Source: DASZUK01 sp035547695
GTDB lineage: Bacteria; Actinomycetota; Acidimicrobiia; Acidimicrobiales; RAAP-2
Direction of reading: 5' to 3'
Length of the DNA stretch: 64,000 bases
Assembly: GCA_035547695.1 (NCBI GenBank)
Contig: DASZUK010000063.1
Span: forward strand, 79,210-143,209
The notes under the pieces are model-generated. The model saw nothing but the letters and a program-made list of their open reading frames with translations, did not search any database and was not told the DNA's origin. The position numbers and the translations under genes are program-made. Below, one piece after another: positions 7,839 through 17,043 of this stretch (its first letter is position 1; each line of letters begins with the position of its first letter).

Positions 7839-8793
7839 GCTCCCCGAGGTGGAGACCCTCCGCCAGGACCTGGCCAAGGAGGTGGCCGGGAAGAAGATCA
7901 AGGCCGTCGCCGTCGCCAACGGCCGGTCCGTCCGCCGGCACCAGAGCGCCAAGCACTTCCGGACCCTCCTGGAGGGCCGCACCGTGAAGACCGTCGGCCG
8001 CCTCGGCAAGTACCTGGTCCTCACCCTCGACAACGGCGACTCCCTGGTCGTCCACCTCGGCATGAGCGGCCAACTGCTCCGGGTGAAGAGCGCCAAGGAG
8101 CCCAAGCCCAAGCACACCCACGTCGTCATCACCTTCACCCAGGGCGGCGAGCTCCGCTACGTCGACCCCCGCACCTTCGGCGAGCTCTTCGTCTCCACCC
8201 CCGACGGCCCCGACGGCCCCGGAGCTCCGCCCGCCGGCCAGGCCGCGGCCGGGACTGCAGCAGCCCCGACCGCCGCCACGACTGCGTCGGCCCCGACCGC
8301 CGCCAGCGGCCTCGCCACCGCCACCGCCGGCCTCCGCCGGCAGGTCCCCGAGCTGTCCCACCTCGGTTTCGACCCCGTCGAGGACGTCATGAGCTGGGAC
8401 CGCTTCGGCCTGCTCCTCCGCCAGCGCCACGTCGGCCTCAAGTCCCTGCTCATGGACCAGCAGTTCGTCGCCGGCATCGGCAACCTGTACTCCGACGAGA
8501 TCCTGTTCACCGCCGGCCTCCGCTACGACCGCACCTCCGACAGCCTGTCCGCCACCGAGGTCCGCCGGCTCTACCGGTCCATGGTCGAGACCCTGGCCGA
8601 CGCCATCAAGCACCGCGGGTCCAGCCTCGCCGACGAGCAGTACCGCGACCTGTTCGGAGAGATCGGCGACTACCAGGGCAGCCACCAGGTCTACGACCGC
8701 GAGGGCCAGCCCTGCCGCCGCTGCCGCAACCCCATCGTCCGCGTCAAGTTCGCCGGCCGCTCCACCTTCTACTGCGAGCACTGCCAGATCTGA
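7831..8793 (+). CDS. mutM: Formamidopyrimidine-DNA glycosylase (Fpg/MutM)
   Basis: Fpg removes oxidised purines such as 8-oxoguanine and nicks the abasic site. The N-terminus MPELPEVET provides catalytic Pro2 and Glu3, and the beta-lyase lysine lies in GKYLVL near residue 60. The helix-two-turn-helix region includes QQFVAGIGNLYSDEILF, and a C-terminal zinc finger has CRRC and CEHC. At 320 aa it is longer than usual (~270-290) because of an Ala/Thr/Pro-rich insertion at about residues 126-170. It overlaps rnc by eight bases. Confidence 0.95.
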   Translation: MPELPEVETLRQDLAKEVAGKKIKAVAVANGRSVRRHQSAKHFRTLLEGRTVKTVGRLGKYLVLTLDNGDSLVVHLGMSGQLLRVKSAKEPKPKHTHVVITFTQGGELRYVDPRTFGELFVSTPDGPDGPGAPPAGQAAAGTAAAPTAATTASAPTAASGLATATAGLRRQVPELSHLGFDPVEDVMSWDRFGLLLRQRHVGLKSLLMDQQFVAGIGNLYSDEILFTAGLRYDRTSDSLSATEVRRLYRSMVETLADAIKHRGSSLADEQYRDLFGEIGDYQGSHQVYDREGQPCRRCRNPIVRVKFAGRSTFYCEHCQI

Positions 8794-8833
8794 CCCATCT
8801 GCCCCGGGGGGTTGAACCCCAGGCGGGCTGGTG

Positions 8834-8900
8834 ACCACGGCCGGTGTGGGGCAGGGGCCCCCACACGCCGGAGGAGCCTGGGGTTGGGGCCCCAGGCGGG
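8834..8900 (+). repeat. Two-hairpin repeat element, copy A (mutM-smc gap)
   Basis: This 67-nt element can fold into two hairpins. Stem 1 pairs 8844-8851 with 8859-8866; stem 2 pairs 8877-8883 with 8890-8896. Parts of stem 2 are echoed on both sides (8807-8832 and 8910-8927). Two related copies lie between rimM and trmD, and stem-changing differences are compensated on the partner strand. Confidence 0.75.
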
Positions 8901-8937
8901 CTGGTGAGACAGCCCCAGGCGGGCTAGGTCAATCCAG

Positions 8938-8943
8938 TAGGGT
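8938..8943 (+). promoter_or_regulatory. -10 hexamer TAGGGT before smc
   Basis: TAGGGT ends ten bases before ATG 8954 and no Shine-Dalgarno is present, which is consistent with a leaderless or near-leaderless smc transcript. Confidence 0.4.
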
Positions 8944-8953
8944 CGCTAGGCAA

Positions 8954-11900
8954 ATGTTCCTCAAGTCGCTGAGCATGAAGGGGTTCAAGTCCTTCGCCGA
9001 CCCCACCGTGCTGGAGCTGGAGCCCGGGGTCACCGTGGTGGTGGGCCCGAACGGCAGCGGCAAGTCCAACGTGGTCGACGCCGTCACCTGGGTGCTGGGC
9101 GCCCAGGGTCCGCGGGCGCTGCGGTCGGCCAAGATGGAGGACGTCATCTTCGCCGGCACCAACAGCCGCCCCGCCCTGGGCCGGGCCGAGGTGTCCCTGA
9201 CCATCGACAACAGCTCCGGCAAGCTCCCGGTGGACATGGCCGAGGTCACCATCACCCGCACCCTGTTCCGGTCCGGCGACAGCGAGTACGCCATCAACGG
9301 CACCTCCTGCCGGCTGCTGGACATCCAGGAGCTGCTCAGCGACTCCGGGGTGGGCCGGCAGCAGCACATGATCATCGGCCAGGGCCAGCTTGACACCGTC
9401 CTCAACGCCCGGCCGGAGGACCGCCGGGGGATCATCGAGGAGGCCGCCGGCGTCCTCAAGCACCGCCGCCGCCGCGAACGGGCCGAGCGCCGCCTGGAGG
9501 CCACCCAGGAGAACCTGGAGCGCCTCGGTGACCTGGTCCGCGAGGTCCGCCGCCAGATCCGGCCGCTGGAGCGCCAGGCCGCCGCCGCCCGCTCCCACGC
9601 CACCCTGACCGAGGAGCTGCGCGCCATCCGTCGCTACCTGGCCGGGGTGGAGCTGGCCGACCTGGCCAATCGCCGGCAGGCCGCCGCCGCCGGCCTCGGC
9701 GCCCTGAAGGTCGAGGAGGGCGACCTCGACGCCGCCATCGCCGCCCTCGACGCCGATGCCGCGGCCACCGCCGCCGAGCTGTCGTCCCGCCGGGAGGAGG
9801 ACCTGGCCTCCGCCCTCGGCCGTGTCCAGGCCCTGGTGGAGCGGAGCCGGGGCACCGCCGGCGTCCTCCGCGAGCGGTCCCGGGCGCTGGCCTCCGCCCT
9901 GGACGCCGCCGCCGACGTCGACGTCGTCTCCACCCTCGAGGCCGAAGCGGCCCGGTTGGCCGACGAGCTGGCCGCCACCCGCGACGAGGCTGCCGCCCTG
10001 GAGCCGGAGCAGGCCGCCCAGGCCCGTGCCGCCGACGCCCTGGAGGACGACGAGCGGGCCCACGCCGAGGCCTGGGGGGACGGCGCCGACCGCCGCGCCG
10101 CCGACGAGGCCCTCGCCGACGCCAGAGGCCGGGTCCAGCTCCGCCACCGTGCCCTCGACCAGGACCGGCGGTCCCTCGACGGCCTCGACCAGCGGATCGC
10201 CGGCATGGAGCGCCGCCTGGCCGACGCCGACGCCGAAGCCGCCGACCTGGCCGCCCGGGCACGGCAGTTGGAGGACGAGGCCGTCCGGCTCGGTGGCGAC
10301 GCCGAAGCGGCCGACGCCGCCCACCAGCAGGCCCAGGCCGCCGCCGACGACGCCGAGCAGGCCGCCCACCTGGCCGAGCAGCAGCGCCACCGCACCGCCG
10401 CCCGGGCCGACGCCCTGGCCCGGGCCCTGCAGGAGCTGGAAGGGGCCGGCGGCCGCGAGCTCCTGGCCGGCGTCGACGGCGTCGTCGGCTCCCTGGTCGA
10501 CCTGGTCGAGATCGACCACGGCTGGGAGGCCGCCTTCGAGGCCGCCGCCGGCGCCTCCGTGGCCGCCGTGGTGGTGGAAGGCCGCCAGGCCGCCCGGGAG
10601 GCCCTGTCCCGGCTGCACCAGCAGGGGGCCACCGGCGCGCTCCTGGCCGCCCGGTCGCCGGCCACCGACCGACCGGCCACCGACCGACCGGCCACCAACC
10701 AACCCGGCGCCGACCAGCCGGCCCTCGGCGGGTCCCCGCTCGACGGCCTTCCGCCCGGGGCCGAGCCCGTCCGGCCCCACGTCCGCCTCCGTGGGGGCGC
10801 CGGTGGGGCTGCCGGTGGGGGCTCCGGCGGCAGCGGTGGCGACGGCGACGGTGGGGGCGGCGGCGGCGTCGGCGGCTCCGGGCCGGGCGGCGCCAGGCCA
10901 GGCGTCGGCGGCGTCCTCGACGTCCTGGTCGGCCGGGCCGTCCGGGTGGCGGACTGGGAGCAGGCCGTGGACCTCGCCCTGGACCGCCCCGATCTGGTGG
11001 TGGTGACCGTCCGTGGCGACCGGTTCGCCGACTCGGGCTGGCGGGTCCGGTCCACCAAGGGCGTGGTCACCGCGGCCGCGGTCGAGGAGGCCCAGCGCGG
11101 GGCGGAGGAGGCGGCAGCACAGGCCGACCGGGCCGCCACCCGCCTGGCCGACGCCCGGCAGGCGCTGGAGCAGGCCCGACAGGCCGCCACCGCCGCCGCC
11201 CGGGCCGTGGACCGGCACGAGGCCGGACGGTCCGCGGTCGCCGCCGACCGGGTCCGTTCCGAGCAGGACCGGGCCCGGCTGGCCGCCGAGCTCCACGACG
11301 CCGGCCAGGCCCGGCAGGAGGCGGTCGCCCAGATCGACGCCGACGGCGCCGCCCTCCGCGAGATGGAGGCCGCCCTGCCCGCCCTGGAGGCCGCCGCGGC
11401 CGACGCCGCCGAACGGGCCTCGGCCGCCGGCGCGGCCCTGGCCGTGCTGCAGGCCCGGCGGGACGAGCTGGCCGCGGCGGCCAAGGACCTCGAGGTCCGG
11501 TCCGCCGGGCTGGCCGAACGGGGCCGGGTCCTGGCGGCGCGCCAGGCCGAGGTGGAGCGCCGGTTGGAGGGCCACGCCGAGGAGCGCGAGGCCGCCGCCG
11601 CCCGCCGCCGCCGGCTGGAGGCCGACGGGGTCGCCCTGGACCGGCTGGGTCGGCTGGTGGAGGCCGAACGGCAGAAGCTGGAGGGCATCCTGGAGACCCT
11701 CCGGGCGGACTACCGGCACCAGGTCGAGGCCGTCCGGGCCGGCGGCGAGCGGCTCGAGGCCCTCCGCCGGGACCGGGCGGCGGCCGACCGCCGGCTGGCC
11801 GACGTCCGCGACCGGGCCCGCGCCCTCGACCTGGAGGCCGCCGAGGTGGCCCTGCGCACCGAGTCCCTGGTCGAGTCCGTCCGCCGTGACCTGGACGCGG

Positions 11901-12649
11901 ACCCGGCAGACCTGGCCGACGCCCCCCTGCCCGAGATCCCCGAAGGGGTCGACCCGGCCGACCACGCCGGCAAGCTGGCCGGCAAGCTGGCCTCCCTCGG
12001 CCCGGTCAACCCGCTGGCCCTCGAAGAGCTGTCGGTGCTCGAAGAGCGGTACCGGGAGCTGGACACCCAGATGGACGACATCCGGGCCGCCCGCCGCGAC
12101 CTGCAGGAGGTCGTCCGGACCCTCGACCAGGAGATCATGGAGTCCTTCGCCGCCGCCGCCGCCGACGTCAACGAGCACTTCTCCACCCTGGTCGCCATGC
12201 TGTTCCCCGGCGGCACCGGCCGGCTGACGCGGACCGAGCCGGACGACCTGCTGCACACCGGCGTCGAGGTGGAGGTGCGGCCGGCCGGCCGCAACGTCCG
12301 CCGGGTGTCCCTCCTGTCCGGCGGCGAACGGTCCCTGGCCGCCCTCGCCTTCCTGTTCGCCGTCTTCCGCAGCCGGCCGTCCCCGTTCTACCTGATGGAC
12401 GAGGTCGAGGCGGCGTTGGACGACGTCAACCTCCACCGGTTCCTCGGCCTGGTCCGCGAGTTCCGGGACGAGGCCCAGCTCATCATCGTCAGCCACCAGA
12501 AGCGCACCATGGAGACCGGTGACGCCCTCTACGGCGTCACCATGGCCCCCGGCGGGTCCTCCCAGGTGGTCAGCCAGAAGGTGGCCAAGGACGACGACGG
12601 TGACAACGACAACGAGAAGGCCAGGGAACCGGAGGCTGCCCCGTCGTGA
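8954..12649 (+). CDS. smc: Chromosome segregation protein SMC
   Basis: SMC (1231 aa) is the condensin ATPase that organises and segregates chromosomes. Walker A GPNGSGKSN is near residue 30. Two long Ala/Glu/Arg-rich coiled coils flank a hinge at about residues 490-690. The ABC signature LSGGERSLAALAF is near 1120 and Walker B YLMDEVEAALDD near 1147. The hinge carries an unusual Gly-rich insertion (about 612-655) preceded by a DRPAT microrepeat. ATG 8954 is chosen because MFLKSLSMKGFKSFADP is the standard N-terminus. The frame stays open upstream to GTG 8831 through the repeat element, so a longer product cannot be excluded. Confidence 0.95.
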   Translation: MFLKSLSMKGFKSFADPTVLELEPGVTVVVGPNGSGKSNVVDAVTWVLGAQGPRALRSAKMEDVIFAGTNSRPALGRAEVSLTIDNSSGKLPVDMAEVTITRTLFRSGDSEYAINGTSCRLLDIQELLSDSGVGRQQHMIIGQGQLDTVLNARPEDRRGIIEEAAGVLKHRRRRERAERRLEATQENLERLGDLVREVRRQIRPLERQAAAARSHATLTEELRAIRRYLAGVELADLANRRQAAAAGLGALKVEEGDLDAAIAALDADAAATAAELSSRREEDLASALGRVQALVERSRGTAGVLRERSRALASALDAAADVDVVSTLEAEAARLADELAATRDEAAALEPEQAAQARAADALEDDERAHAEAWGDGADRRAADEALADARGRVQLRHRALDQDRRSLDGLDQRIAGMERRLADADAEAADLAARARQLEDEAVRLGGDAEAADAAHQQAQAAADDAEQAAHLAEQQRHRTAARADALARALQELEGAGGRELLAGVDGVVGSLVDLVEIDHGWEAAFEAAAGASVAAVVVEGRQAAREALSRLHQQGATGALLAARSPATDRPATDRPATNQPGADQPALGGSPLDGLPPGAEPVRPHVRLRGGAGGAAGGGSGGSGGDGDGGGGGGVGGSGPGGARPGVGGVLDVLVGRAVRVADWEQAVDLALDRPDLVVVTVRGDRFADSGWRVRSTKGVVTAAAVEEAQRGAEEAAAQADRAATRLADARQALEQARQAATAAARAVDRHEAGRSAVAADRVRSEQDRARLAAELHDAGQARQEAVAQIDADGAALREMEAALPALEAAAADAAERASAAGAALAVLQARRDELAAAAKDLEVRSAGLAERGRVLAARQAEVERRLEGHAEEREAAAARRRRLEADGVALDRLGRLVEAERQKLEGILETLRADYRHQVEAVRAGGERLEALRRDRAAADRRLADVRDRARALDLEAAEVALRTESLVESVRRDLDADPADLADAPLPEIPEGVDPADHAGKLAGKLASLGPVNPLALEELSVLEERYRELDTQMDDIRAARRDLQEVVRTLDQEIMESFAAAAADVNEHFSTLVAMLFPGGTGRLTRTEPDDLLHTGVEVEVRPAGRNVRRVSLLSGGERSLAALAFLFAVFRSRPSPFYLMDEVEAALDDVNLHRFLGLVREFRDEAQLIIVSHQKRTMETGDALYGVTMAPGGSSQVVSQKVAKDDDGDNDNEKAREPEAAPS

Positions 12650-13959
12650 TCGCCCTCTGGATCGTCCTCGCCGTCATCGTCGTGGCCCTCGCCGCCCTCG
12701 CCGTCGCCGGCCGTGTCCGCACCCGCCGGCGCGGGGCCGCCCCCGAGCCGTCCGCCCGCACCCGACCGGCCCCCACGGCCCCCACGGCCCCGGCGCCCCC
12801 CGGCGCTCCCCCGAAGCCCCCGGCCCCGGCGGCCCGGCCAGCGGAGGCTGCCCCTGCGGGGACCCCGCCTGCCGGCGCACCCACCGGCACGGCGGCACCG
12901 GGTGCTGCCCCGGCGCCCGAAGCGCCCCCGGCGCCCCCGGTCGAGGCGCCGGCCGCACCGCCCAGCTTCCGGGAGCGGCTGGGCAAGGCCCGGGGGGTGT
13001 TCTCCGGCCTCCGCGCCGTCCGGGGCCGGGCGTCCGTGGACGCGGCCACCTGGGACGAGCTGGAGGAGACCCTCATCCGGGCCGACGTGGGGGTGGCCAC
13101 CACCGACACCCTGCTGGCCGACCTGCGCCGGCGGGTGCAGGCCAAGGAGCTGTCCGGCGGTGCCGACCTGCTGGAGGCGCTGCGGGCCGACCTGGTCGAC
13201 CTGCTGGACGTGTCCCAGCGGTGGGACGCCGCGGACGCCGAGACCGGTGTCCCCGGTGGAGGCGGGGTGGGGTCGCCGGCCGAGGCCGAGGCCGCCGACG
13301 GCCTGGCGGCGCCGGTGAGCCGGCAGTTGCGGTTCGACGGCGACCCCGACGCCGTCGACGTGTGGCTGTTCGTCGGGGTCAACGGGGTCGGCAAGACCAC
13401 CACGGTCGGCAAGCTGGCCCGGCAGCAGGCCGCCGCCGGCCGGTCGGTGCTGCTGGCTGCCGGCGACACCTTCCGGGCGGCCGCCGGCGAGCAACTGGCC
13501 CTGTGGGCCGACCGCAGCGGGGTCGACGTCGTCCGCGGCGCCGAGGGCGGCGACCCGAGCGCCGTCGTCTTCGACGCCGTCCAGCGGGCCGCGGCCCGCG
13601 GCAACCGGCTGGTGCTGGCGGACACCGCCGGCCGGCTGCACACCAAGGTGAACCTGGTGGAGGAGCTCAAGAAGATCCGCCGGGTCGCCGATCGGCCCCC
13701 GGGCCGGGTCACCGAGGTGCTGCTGGTCCTCGACGCCACCACCGGCCAGAACGGGCTGGTGCAGGCCAAGGAGTTCACCGACGCCGTCGAGGTCACCGGG
13801 GTGGTGCTGACCAAGCTGGACGGCAGCGCCAAGGGCGGGGTGGTGGTCGCCATCCAGCGTGAGCTGGGGCTGCCGGTCAAGCTGGTCGGCCTGGGGGAGG
13901 GGCCGGACGACCTGGTGCCGTTCGACCCCGAGCAGTTCGTGGACGCCCTCCTCGGCTGA
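12646..13959 (+). CDS. ftsY: Signal recognition particle receptor FtsY
   Basis: FtsY (437 aa) docks SRP-ribosome complexes at the membrane. Residues 1-22 are a hydrophobic anchor. Residues ~25-108 are a Pro/Ala-rich low-complexity linker, replacing the acidic A domain of proteobacteria. The NG domain follows: GVNGVGKTTT (G1) near residue 245, GDTFRAAA, DTAGR (G3), TKLDGSAKGG (G4) and a GLGEGPDDLVPF ending. GTG 12646 overlaps the smc stop by four bases, so the two genes are translationally coupled. Confidence 0.95.
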   Translation: MIALWIVLAVIVVALAALAVAGRVRTRRRGAAPEPSARTRPAPTAPTAPAPPGAPPKPPAPAARPAEAAPAGTPPAGAPTGTAAPGAAPAPEAPPAPPVEAPAAPPSFRERLGKARGVFSGLRAVRGRASVDAATWDELEETLIRADVGVATTDTLLADLRRRVQAKELSGGADLLEALRADLVDLLDVSQRWDAADAETGVPGGGGVGSPAEAEAADGLAAPVSRQLRFDGDPDAVDVWLFVGVNGVGKTTTVGKLARQQAAAGRSVLLAAGDTFRAAAGEQLALWADRSGVDVVRGAEGGDPSAVVFDAVQRAAARGNRLVLADTAGRLHTKVNLVEELKKIRRVADRPPGRVTEVLLVLDATTGQNGLVQAKEFTDAVEVTGVVLTKLDGSAKGGVVVAIQRELGLPVKLVGLGEGPDDLVPFDPEQFVDALLG

Positions 13960-14035
13960 GCGCCGCCGGGCGGGTCCGGCGCTCCCGGCCGGCGGCCCGG
14001 AGGCGGCCCGGAGACGGCCGCCGGGCCGGGTCCGG

Positions 14036-14041
14036 TAACCT
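14036..14041 (+). promoter_or_regulatory. -10 hexamer TAACCT before ffh
   Basis: TAACCT lies ten bases before ATG 14052 with no Shine-Dalgarno between them, fitting the leaderless pattern seen at several genes here. Confidence 0.42.
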
Positions 14042-14051
14042 GACCTCTCCC

Positions 14052-15647
14052 ATGTTCGACGCCCTGTCCGACCGCCTGGAGCGGATCGCCGGCCGGCTGC
14101 GCAGCCGCGGCCGGCTCACCGACGCCGACCTCGACGAGGCCCTGCGGGAGATCCGCACCGCCCTGTTGGAGGCCGACGTCGAGCTGGGGGTGGTCCGCAG
14201 CTTCACCCAGGCCATCCGGGAGCAGTGCTCCGGCGAGGCGCTGTCCAAGAGCCTGACCCCGGGCCAGCAGGTCATCAAGGCCGTCCACGAGCAGCTCGTC
14301 GCGGTCCTCGGCGGCGAGACCCTGAAGCTGACCTACGCCCCGCGGCCGCCGACGGTGGTGCTGCTGGCCGGCCTGCAGGGCTCCGGCAAGACCACCACCG
14401 CCGGCAAGCTGGCCCGGTGGTGGAAGCAGCAGGGCCGCAACCCGCTGCTGGTCGGCGCCGACCTGCAGCGGCCGGCCGCGGTGGAGCAGCTCCGGGTGCT
14501 CGGCGGCCAGATCGGCGTGACGGTGTTCAGCGAGCCCACCGACCCGGTGGCGGTGGCCCGGGCCGGGCTGGACGAAGCCCGCCGGCTGGGCCGCGACGTC
14601 TGCATCATCGACACCGCCGGCCGACTGGCCATCGACGAGGACCTCATGGACGAGGTCCGCCGCATCTCCGCGGCCACCGACCCCCACTACACCTTCCTGG
14701 TCATCGACGCCATGACCGGCCAGGACGCGGTGGCCACCGCCACCGCGTTCCACCAGGCCCTGGCCCTGGACGGCGTCATCCTGACCAAGCTGGACGGCGA
14801 CGCCCGGGGTGGGGCCGCCCTGTCCGTCAAAGGGGTGGTCGGCCGCCCCATCGTGTTCGCGTCCACCGGCGAGAAGCTGGACGACTTCGACCTGTTCCAT
14901 CCCGACCGGATGGCCGACCGGATCCTCGGCATGGGGGACGTCCTCAGCCTGATCGAGCAGGCCGAGCGGACCATGGACCGGGACGCGGTGGCCAAGTCGG
15001 CCACCCGCATGATGGAGGGCCGGTTCACCCTCGACGACTTCCTGGCCCAGCTCCAGCAGGTCCGCAAGCTGGGGTCCCTCGGCGGCATCATGAAGCTGCT
15101 CCCCGGCATGACCAAGGAGCTGCGCCAGGCCGCCGACCAGATCGACGACCGCGAGGTGTCCCGGGTGGAGGCCATCGTCCGGTCCATGACCCCGGCGGAG
15201 CGGAACGACCCGGCCATGATCGACGGGTCCCGCCGGGTCCGCATCGCCCGGGGCAGCGGCACCGCCACCCAGGACGTCAACCACCTGCTGAAGCAGTTCC
15301 GGGAGATGCAGAAGATGATGAAGGGGATGGCCACCGGCGGCATGCCCGGTATGCCCGCCCTCCCCGGCATGGGTGGCGGCGGCCGCCTCGGCGGGCTGAT
15401 GAACGCCCGGAAGCAGATGAACGCCCTCCAGTCCATGGCCGGTCCGGACGGCGCCGACTCGGAGCTGGCCAAGCTGTTCGGCACCGCCGGAGGTGGGCTC
15501 GGTGCCGCCGGCGGCGGCCTGGCCGGGCTCGGGTCCGCCACCCCCGGACCGGGAGCGGGATCGTCCGGCGCCAAGGGGGCCGGCCGGGGTGGCGGGAAGG
15601 GCAAGAAGAAGAAGGGCGGCCGGGTCACCCCGCCCAAGGGCCGCTAG
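14052..15647 (+). CDS. ffh: Signal recognition particle protein Ffh (SRP54)
   Basis: Ffh (531 aa) binds 4.5S RNA and nascent signal peptides. The N-terminal helical bundle is followed by the GTPase: GLQGSGKTTT near residue 107, GADLQRPAA, IIDTAGRL and TKLDGDARGG. The methionine-rich M domain begins around 325 (GGIMKLLPGM; FREMQKMMKGMATGGMPGM). The C-terminal ~60 residues are a Gly/Ala-rich tail ending in a lysine cluster, longer than in most homologues. The 4.5S RNA gene was not found in the window. Confidence 0.95.
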   Translation: MFDALSDRLERIAGRLRSRGRLTDADLDEALREIRTALLEADVELGVVRSFTQAIREQCSGEALSKSLTPGQQVIKAVHEQLVAVLGGETLKLTYAPRPPTVVLLAGLQGSGKTTTAGKLARWWKQQGRNPLLVGADLQRPAAVEQLRVLGGQIGVTVFSEPTDPVAVARAGLDEARRLGRDVCIIDTAGRLAIDEDLMDEVRRISAATDPHYTFLVIDAMTGQDAVATATAFHQALALDGVILTKLDGDARGGAALSVKGVVGRPIVFASTGEKLDDFDLFHPDRMADRILGMGDVLSLIEQAERTMDRDAVAKSATRMMEGRFTLDDFLAQLQQVRKLGSLGGIMKLLPGMTKELRQAADQIDDREVSRVEAIVRSMTPAERNDPAMIDGSRRVRIARGSGTATQDVNHLLKQFREMQKMMKGMATGGMPGMPALPGMGGGGRLGGLMNARKQMNALQSMAGPDGADSELAKLFGTAGGGLGAAGGGLAGLGSATPGPGAGSSGAKGAGRGGGKGKKKKGGRVTPPKGR

Positions 15648-15648
15648 G

Positions 15649-15714
15649 CGGGGTCCCGACGGCCTCCCGGACCTGGCGGGTCCGGCTCGGGGGCGGGGTG
15701 CACACGGGACCCCG
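15649..15714 (+). terminator. Nested palindrome between ffh and rpsP (possible terminator or processing hairpin)
   Basis: CGGGGTCCCG at 15649-15658 is the exact reverse complement of 15705-15714. Inside lies a perfect 7-bp stem pairing 15667-15673 with 15679-15685. There is no T-run, so termination is uncertain. Confidence 0.35.
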
Positions 15715-15780
15715 TGGACCTGCGACAATGTACGGCGGCCCAGGAACGATGGGCTCGACGACGATGGAGGAAGAAGGCTC

Positions 15781-16065
15781 GTGGCAGTGAAGCTCCGCCT
15801 GGTGCGGATGGGGAAGAAGAAGCAACCGACCTACCGGGTGGTGGCCGCCACAAGCCGGTCGCCCCGCGACGGCCGGTTCCTCGAGATCGTCGGCACCTAC
15901 GCCCCGCGGGGCAAGTCCACCGCCGAGCCCGACGCCGTGGTCACCATCGACAACGACAAGGCCGTCAAGTGGCTGCAGCAGGGCGCCCAGCCGACCGAGC
16001 GGGTGGAGAAGCTGCTCAGGACCTCCGGGGCCTGGGACCAGTTCGCCGCGGGGAAGGCCCAGTGA
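15781..16065 (+). CDS. rpsP: 30S ribosomal protein S16
   Basis: S16 (94 aa) is a primary-binding small-subunit protein. The start VAVKLRLVRMGKKKQPTYRV is the family N-terminus, and GRFLEIVGTYAPRG follows. GTG 15781 is preceded by GGAGGA at 15766-15771, nine bases away. The frame is open upstream but only through ffh and spacer sequence. It heads the rpsP-KH-rimM-trmD-rplS group and overlaps the KH gene by four bases. Confidence 0.95.
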   Translation: MAVKLRLVRMGKKKQPTYRVVAATSRSPRDGRFLEIVGTYAPRGKSTAEPDAVVTIDNDKAVKWLQQGAQPTERVEKLLRTSGAWDQFAAGKAQ

Positions 16066-16511
16066 CCGTGGCCGACGGTTCCGAGTCGGCCGAGTACGAG
16101 GCCGGCGACGTCAACGTCGTCGACGACGCCGCGCCGGCCGCCGACCTGTACGGGGACGACGACGTTAACACCGTCGACGGCAGCACCGACGACGGCTACG
16201 ACGACGATGACGACCTGGACGGGGACGACCTGGACGGGGACGACGCCGGCATCGGCAACGAGGCCGACACCGACACCTCCACCGAGGTGCTGTCCTACGT
16301 CGCCAGGGCCCTGGCCAACGAGCCCGACGCCGTCGTCATCGAGACCGAGCAGCGCCGCGGCAGCACCGTGCTGCGGCTCCACGTGGCCCCCGAGGACATG
16401 GGCCGGGTCATCGGCCGCCGCGGCCGCACCGCCCAGGCCATCCGTACCCTGGTCGGCGCCGCCGGCGCCCGTGACGGCATCACCACCGTCGTCGACATCG
16501 TCGACGCCTGA
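16062..16511 (+). CDS. khpA: KH-domain RNA-binding protein (KhpA-like) with long acidic N-terminus
   Basis: The C-terminal ~75 residues form a type II KH domain with the RNA-binding GxxG loop (VIGRRGRTAQAIRTLV). This is the small protein usually encoded between rpsP and rimM that binds many cellular RNAs and is linked to cell division and translation. KhpA is normally ~75-80 aa. Here it is 149 aa because of a ~70-residue Asp/Gly-rich lead containing a duplicated DLDGD segment (bases ~16213-16242). The start GTG 16062 overlaps the rpsP stop; GTG 16068 is possible too. Whether the acidic lead is made is not decided by sequence, but the frame and coupling favour it. Confidence 0.85.
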   Translation: MTVADGSESAEYEAGDVNVVDDAAPAADLYGDDDVNTVDGSTDDGYDDDDDLDGDDLDGDDAGIGNEADTDTSTEVLSYVARALANEPDAVVIETEQRRGSTVLRLHVAPEDMGRVIGRRGRTAQAIRTLVGAAGARDGITTVVDIVDA

Positions 16512-17043
16512 GCCCGGGCCGGCCGGACCGGCCGACCCCGCCGCTGGCAGCTCGGCCGCCGACAGCTCGGCCGGCACCGACCGGCTGGTCGAGGTCGGCA
16601 GGGTCGCCAAGGCCCACGGCCTCACCGGCGAGGTGTCCGTGGACCTCTGGAGCGGCCGGCCCGACCGGCTGGCCCCGGGGTCCGAGTTCTCCACCGACCG
16701 TGGCCAGGCCCTCCGGGTGGCGGCCTGCCGGCCCCACGGCGACCGGTACCTGGTCCGGTTCGACGGCGTCACCGACCGCAACGCGGCCGACGCCCTCCGT
16801 GGCCGGACCCTGTGGGCCCCGCCGCTGCACGACCCCGGGACCCTCTGGGTGCACGACCTGGTCGGCGCCCGGGTGGTCACCGCCACCGGCCACGTCGTGG
16901 GCACCGTCGCCGCCGTGGAGTCCAACCCGGCCAGCGACCTGCTGGTTCTGGACAGCGGCGGCCTGATCCCCCTGCGGTTCGTCACCGACCACCGCGCCGG
17001 GGACACCGTCACCGTCGACATCCCCGACGGCCTCCTCGAATGA
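16471..17043 (+). CDS. rimM: Ribosome maturation factor RimM
   Basis: RimM (190 aa from GTG 16471) helps mature the 30S head and binds S19. Recognisable parts are RLVEVGRVAKAHGLTGEV, the RYLVRFDGVTDRNAADALRG segment, and the PRC-barrel-like C-terminus WVHDLVGARVV followed by LIPLRFV. The conserved core begins only at base ~16588. GTG 16471 is the nearest in-frame start, implying a 41-base overlap with the KH gene and a Pro/Ser/Ala-rich lead of ~38 residues. The start is therefore uncertain. Its stop overlaps the trmD ATG. Confidence 0.9.
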   Translation: MTASPPSSTSSTPEPGPAGPADPAAGSSAADSSAGTDRLVEVGRVAKAHGLTGEVSVDLWSGRPDRLAPGSEFSTDRGQALRVAACRPHGDRYLVRFDGVTDRNAADALRGRTLWAPPLHDPGTLWVHDLVGARVVTATGHVVGTVAAVESNPASDLLVLDSGGLIPLRFVTDHRAGDTVTVDIPDGLLE

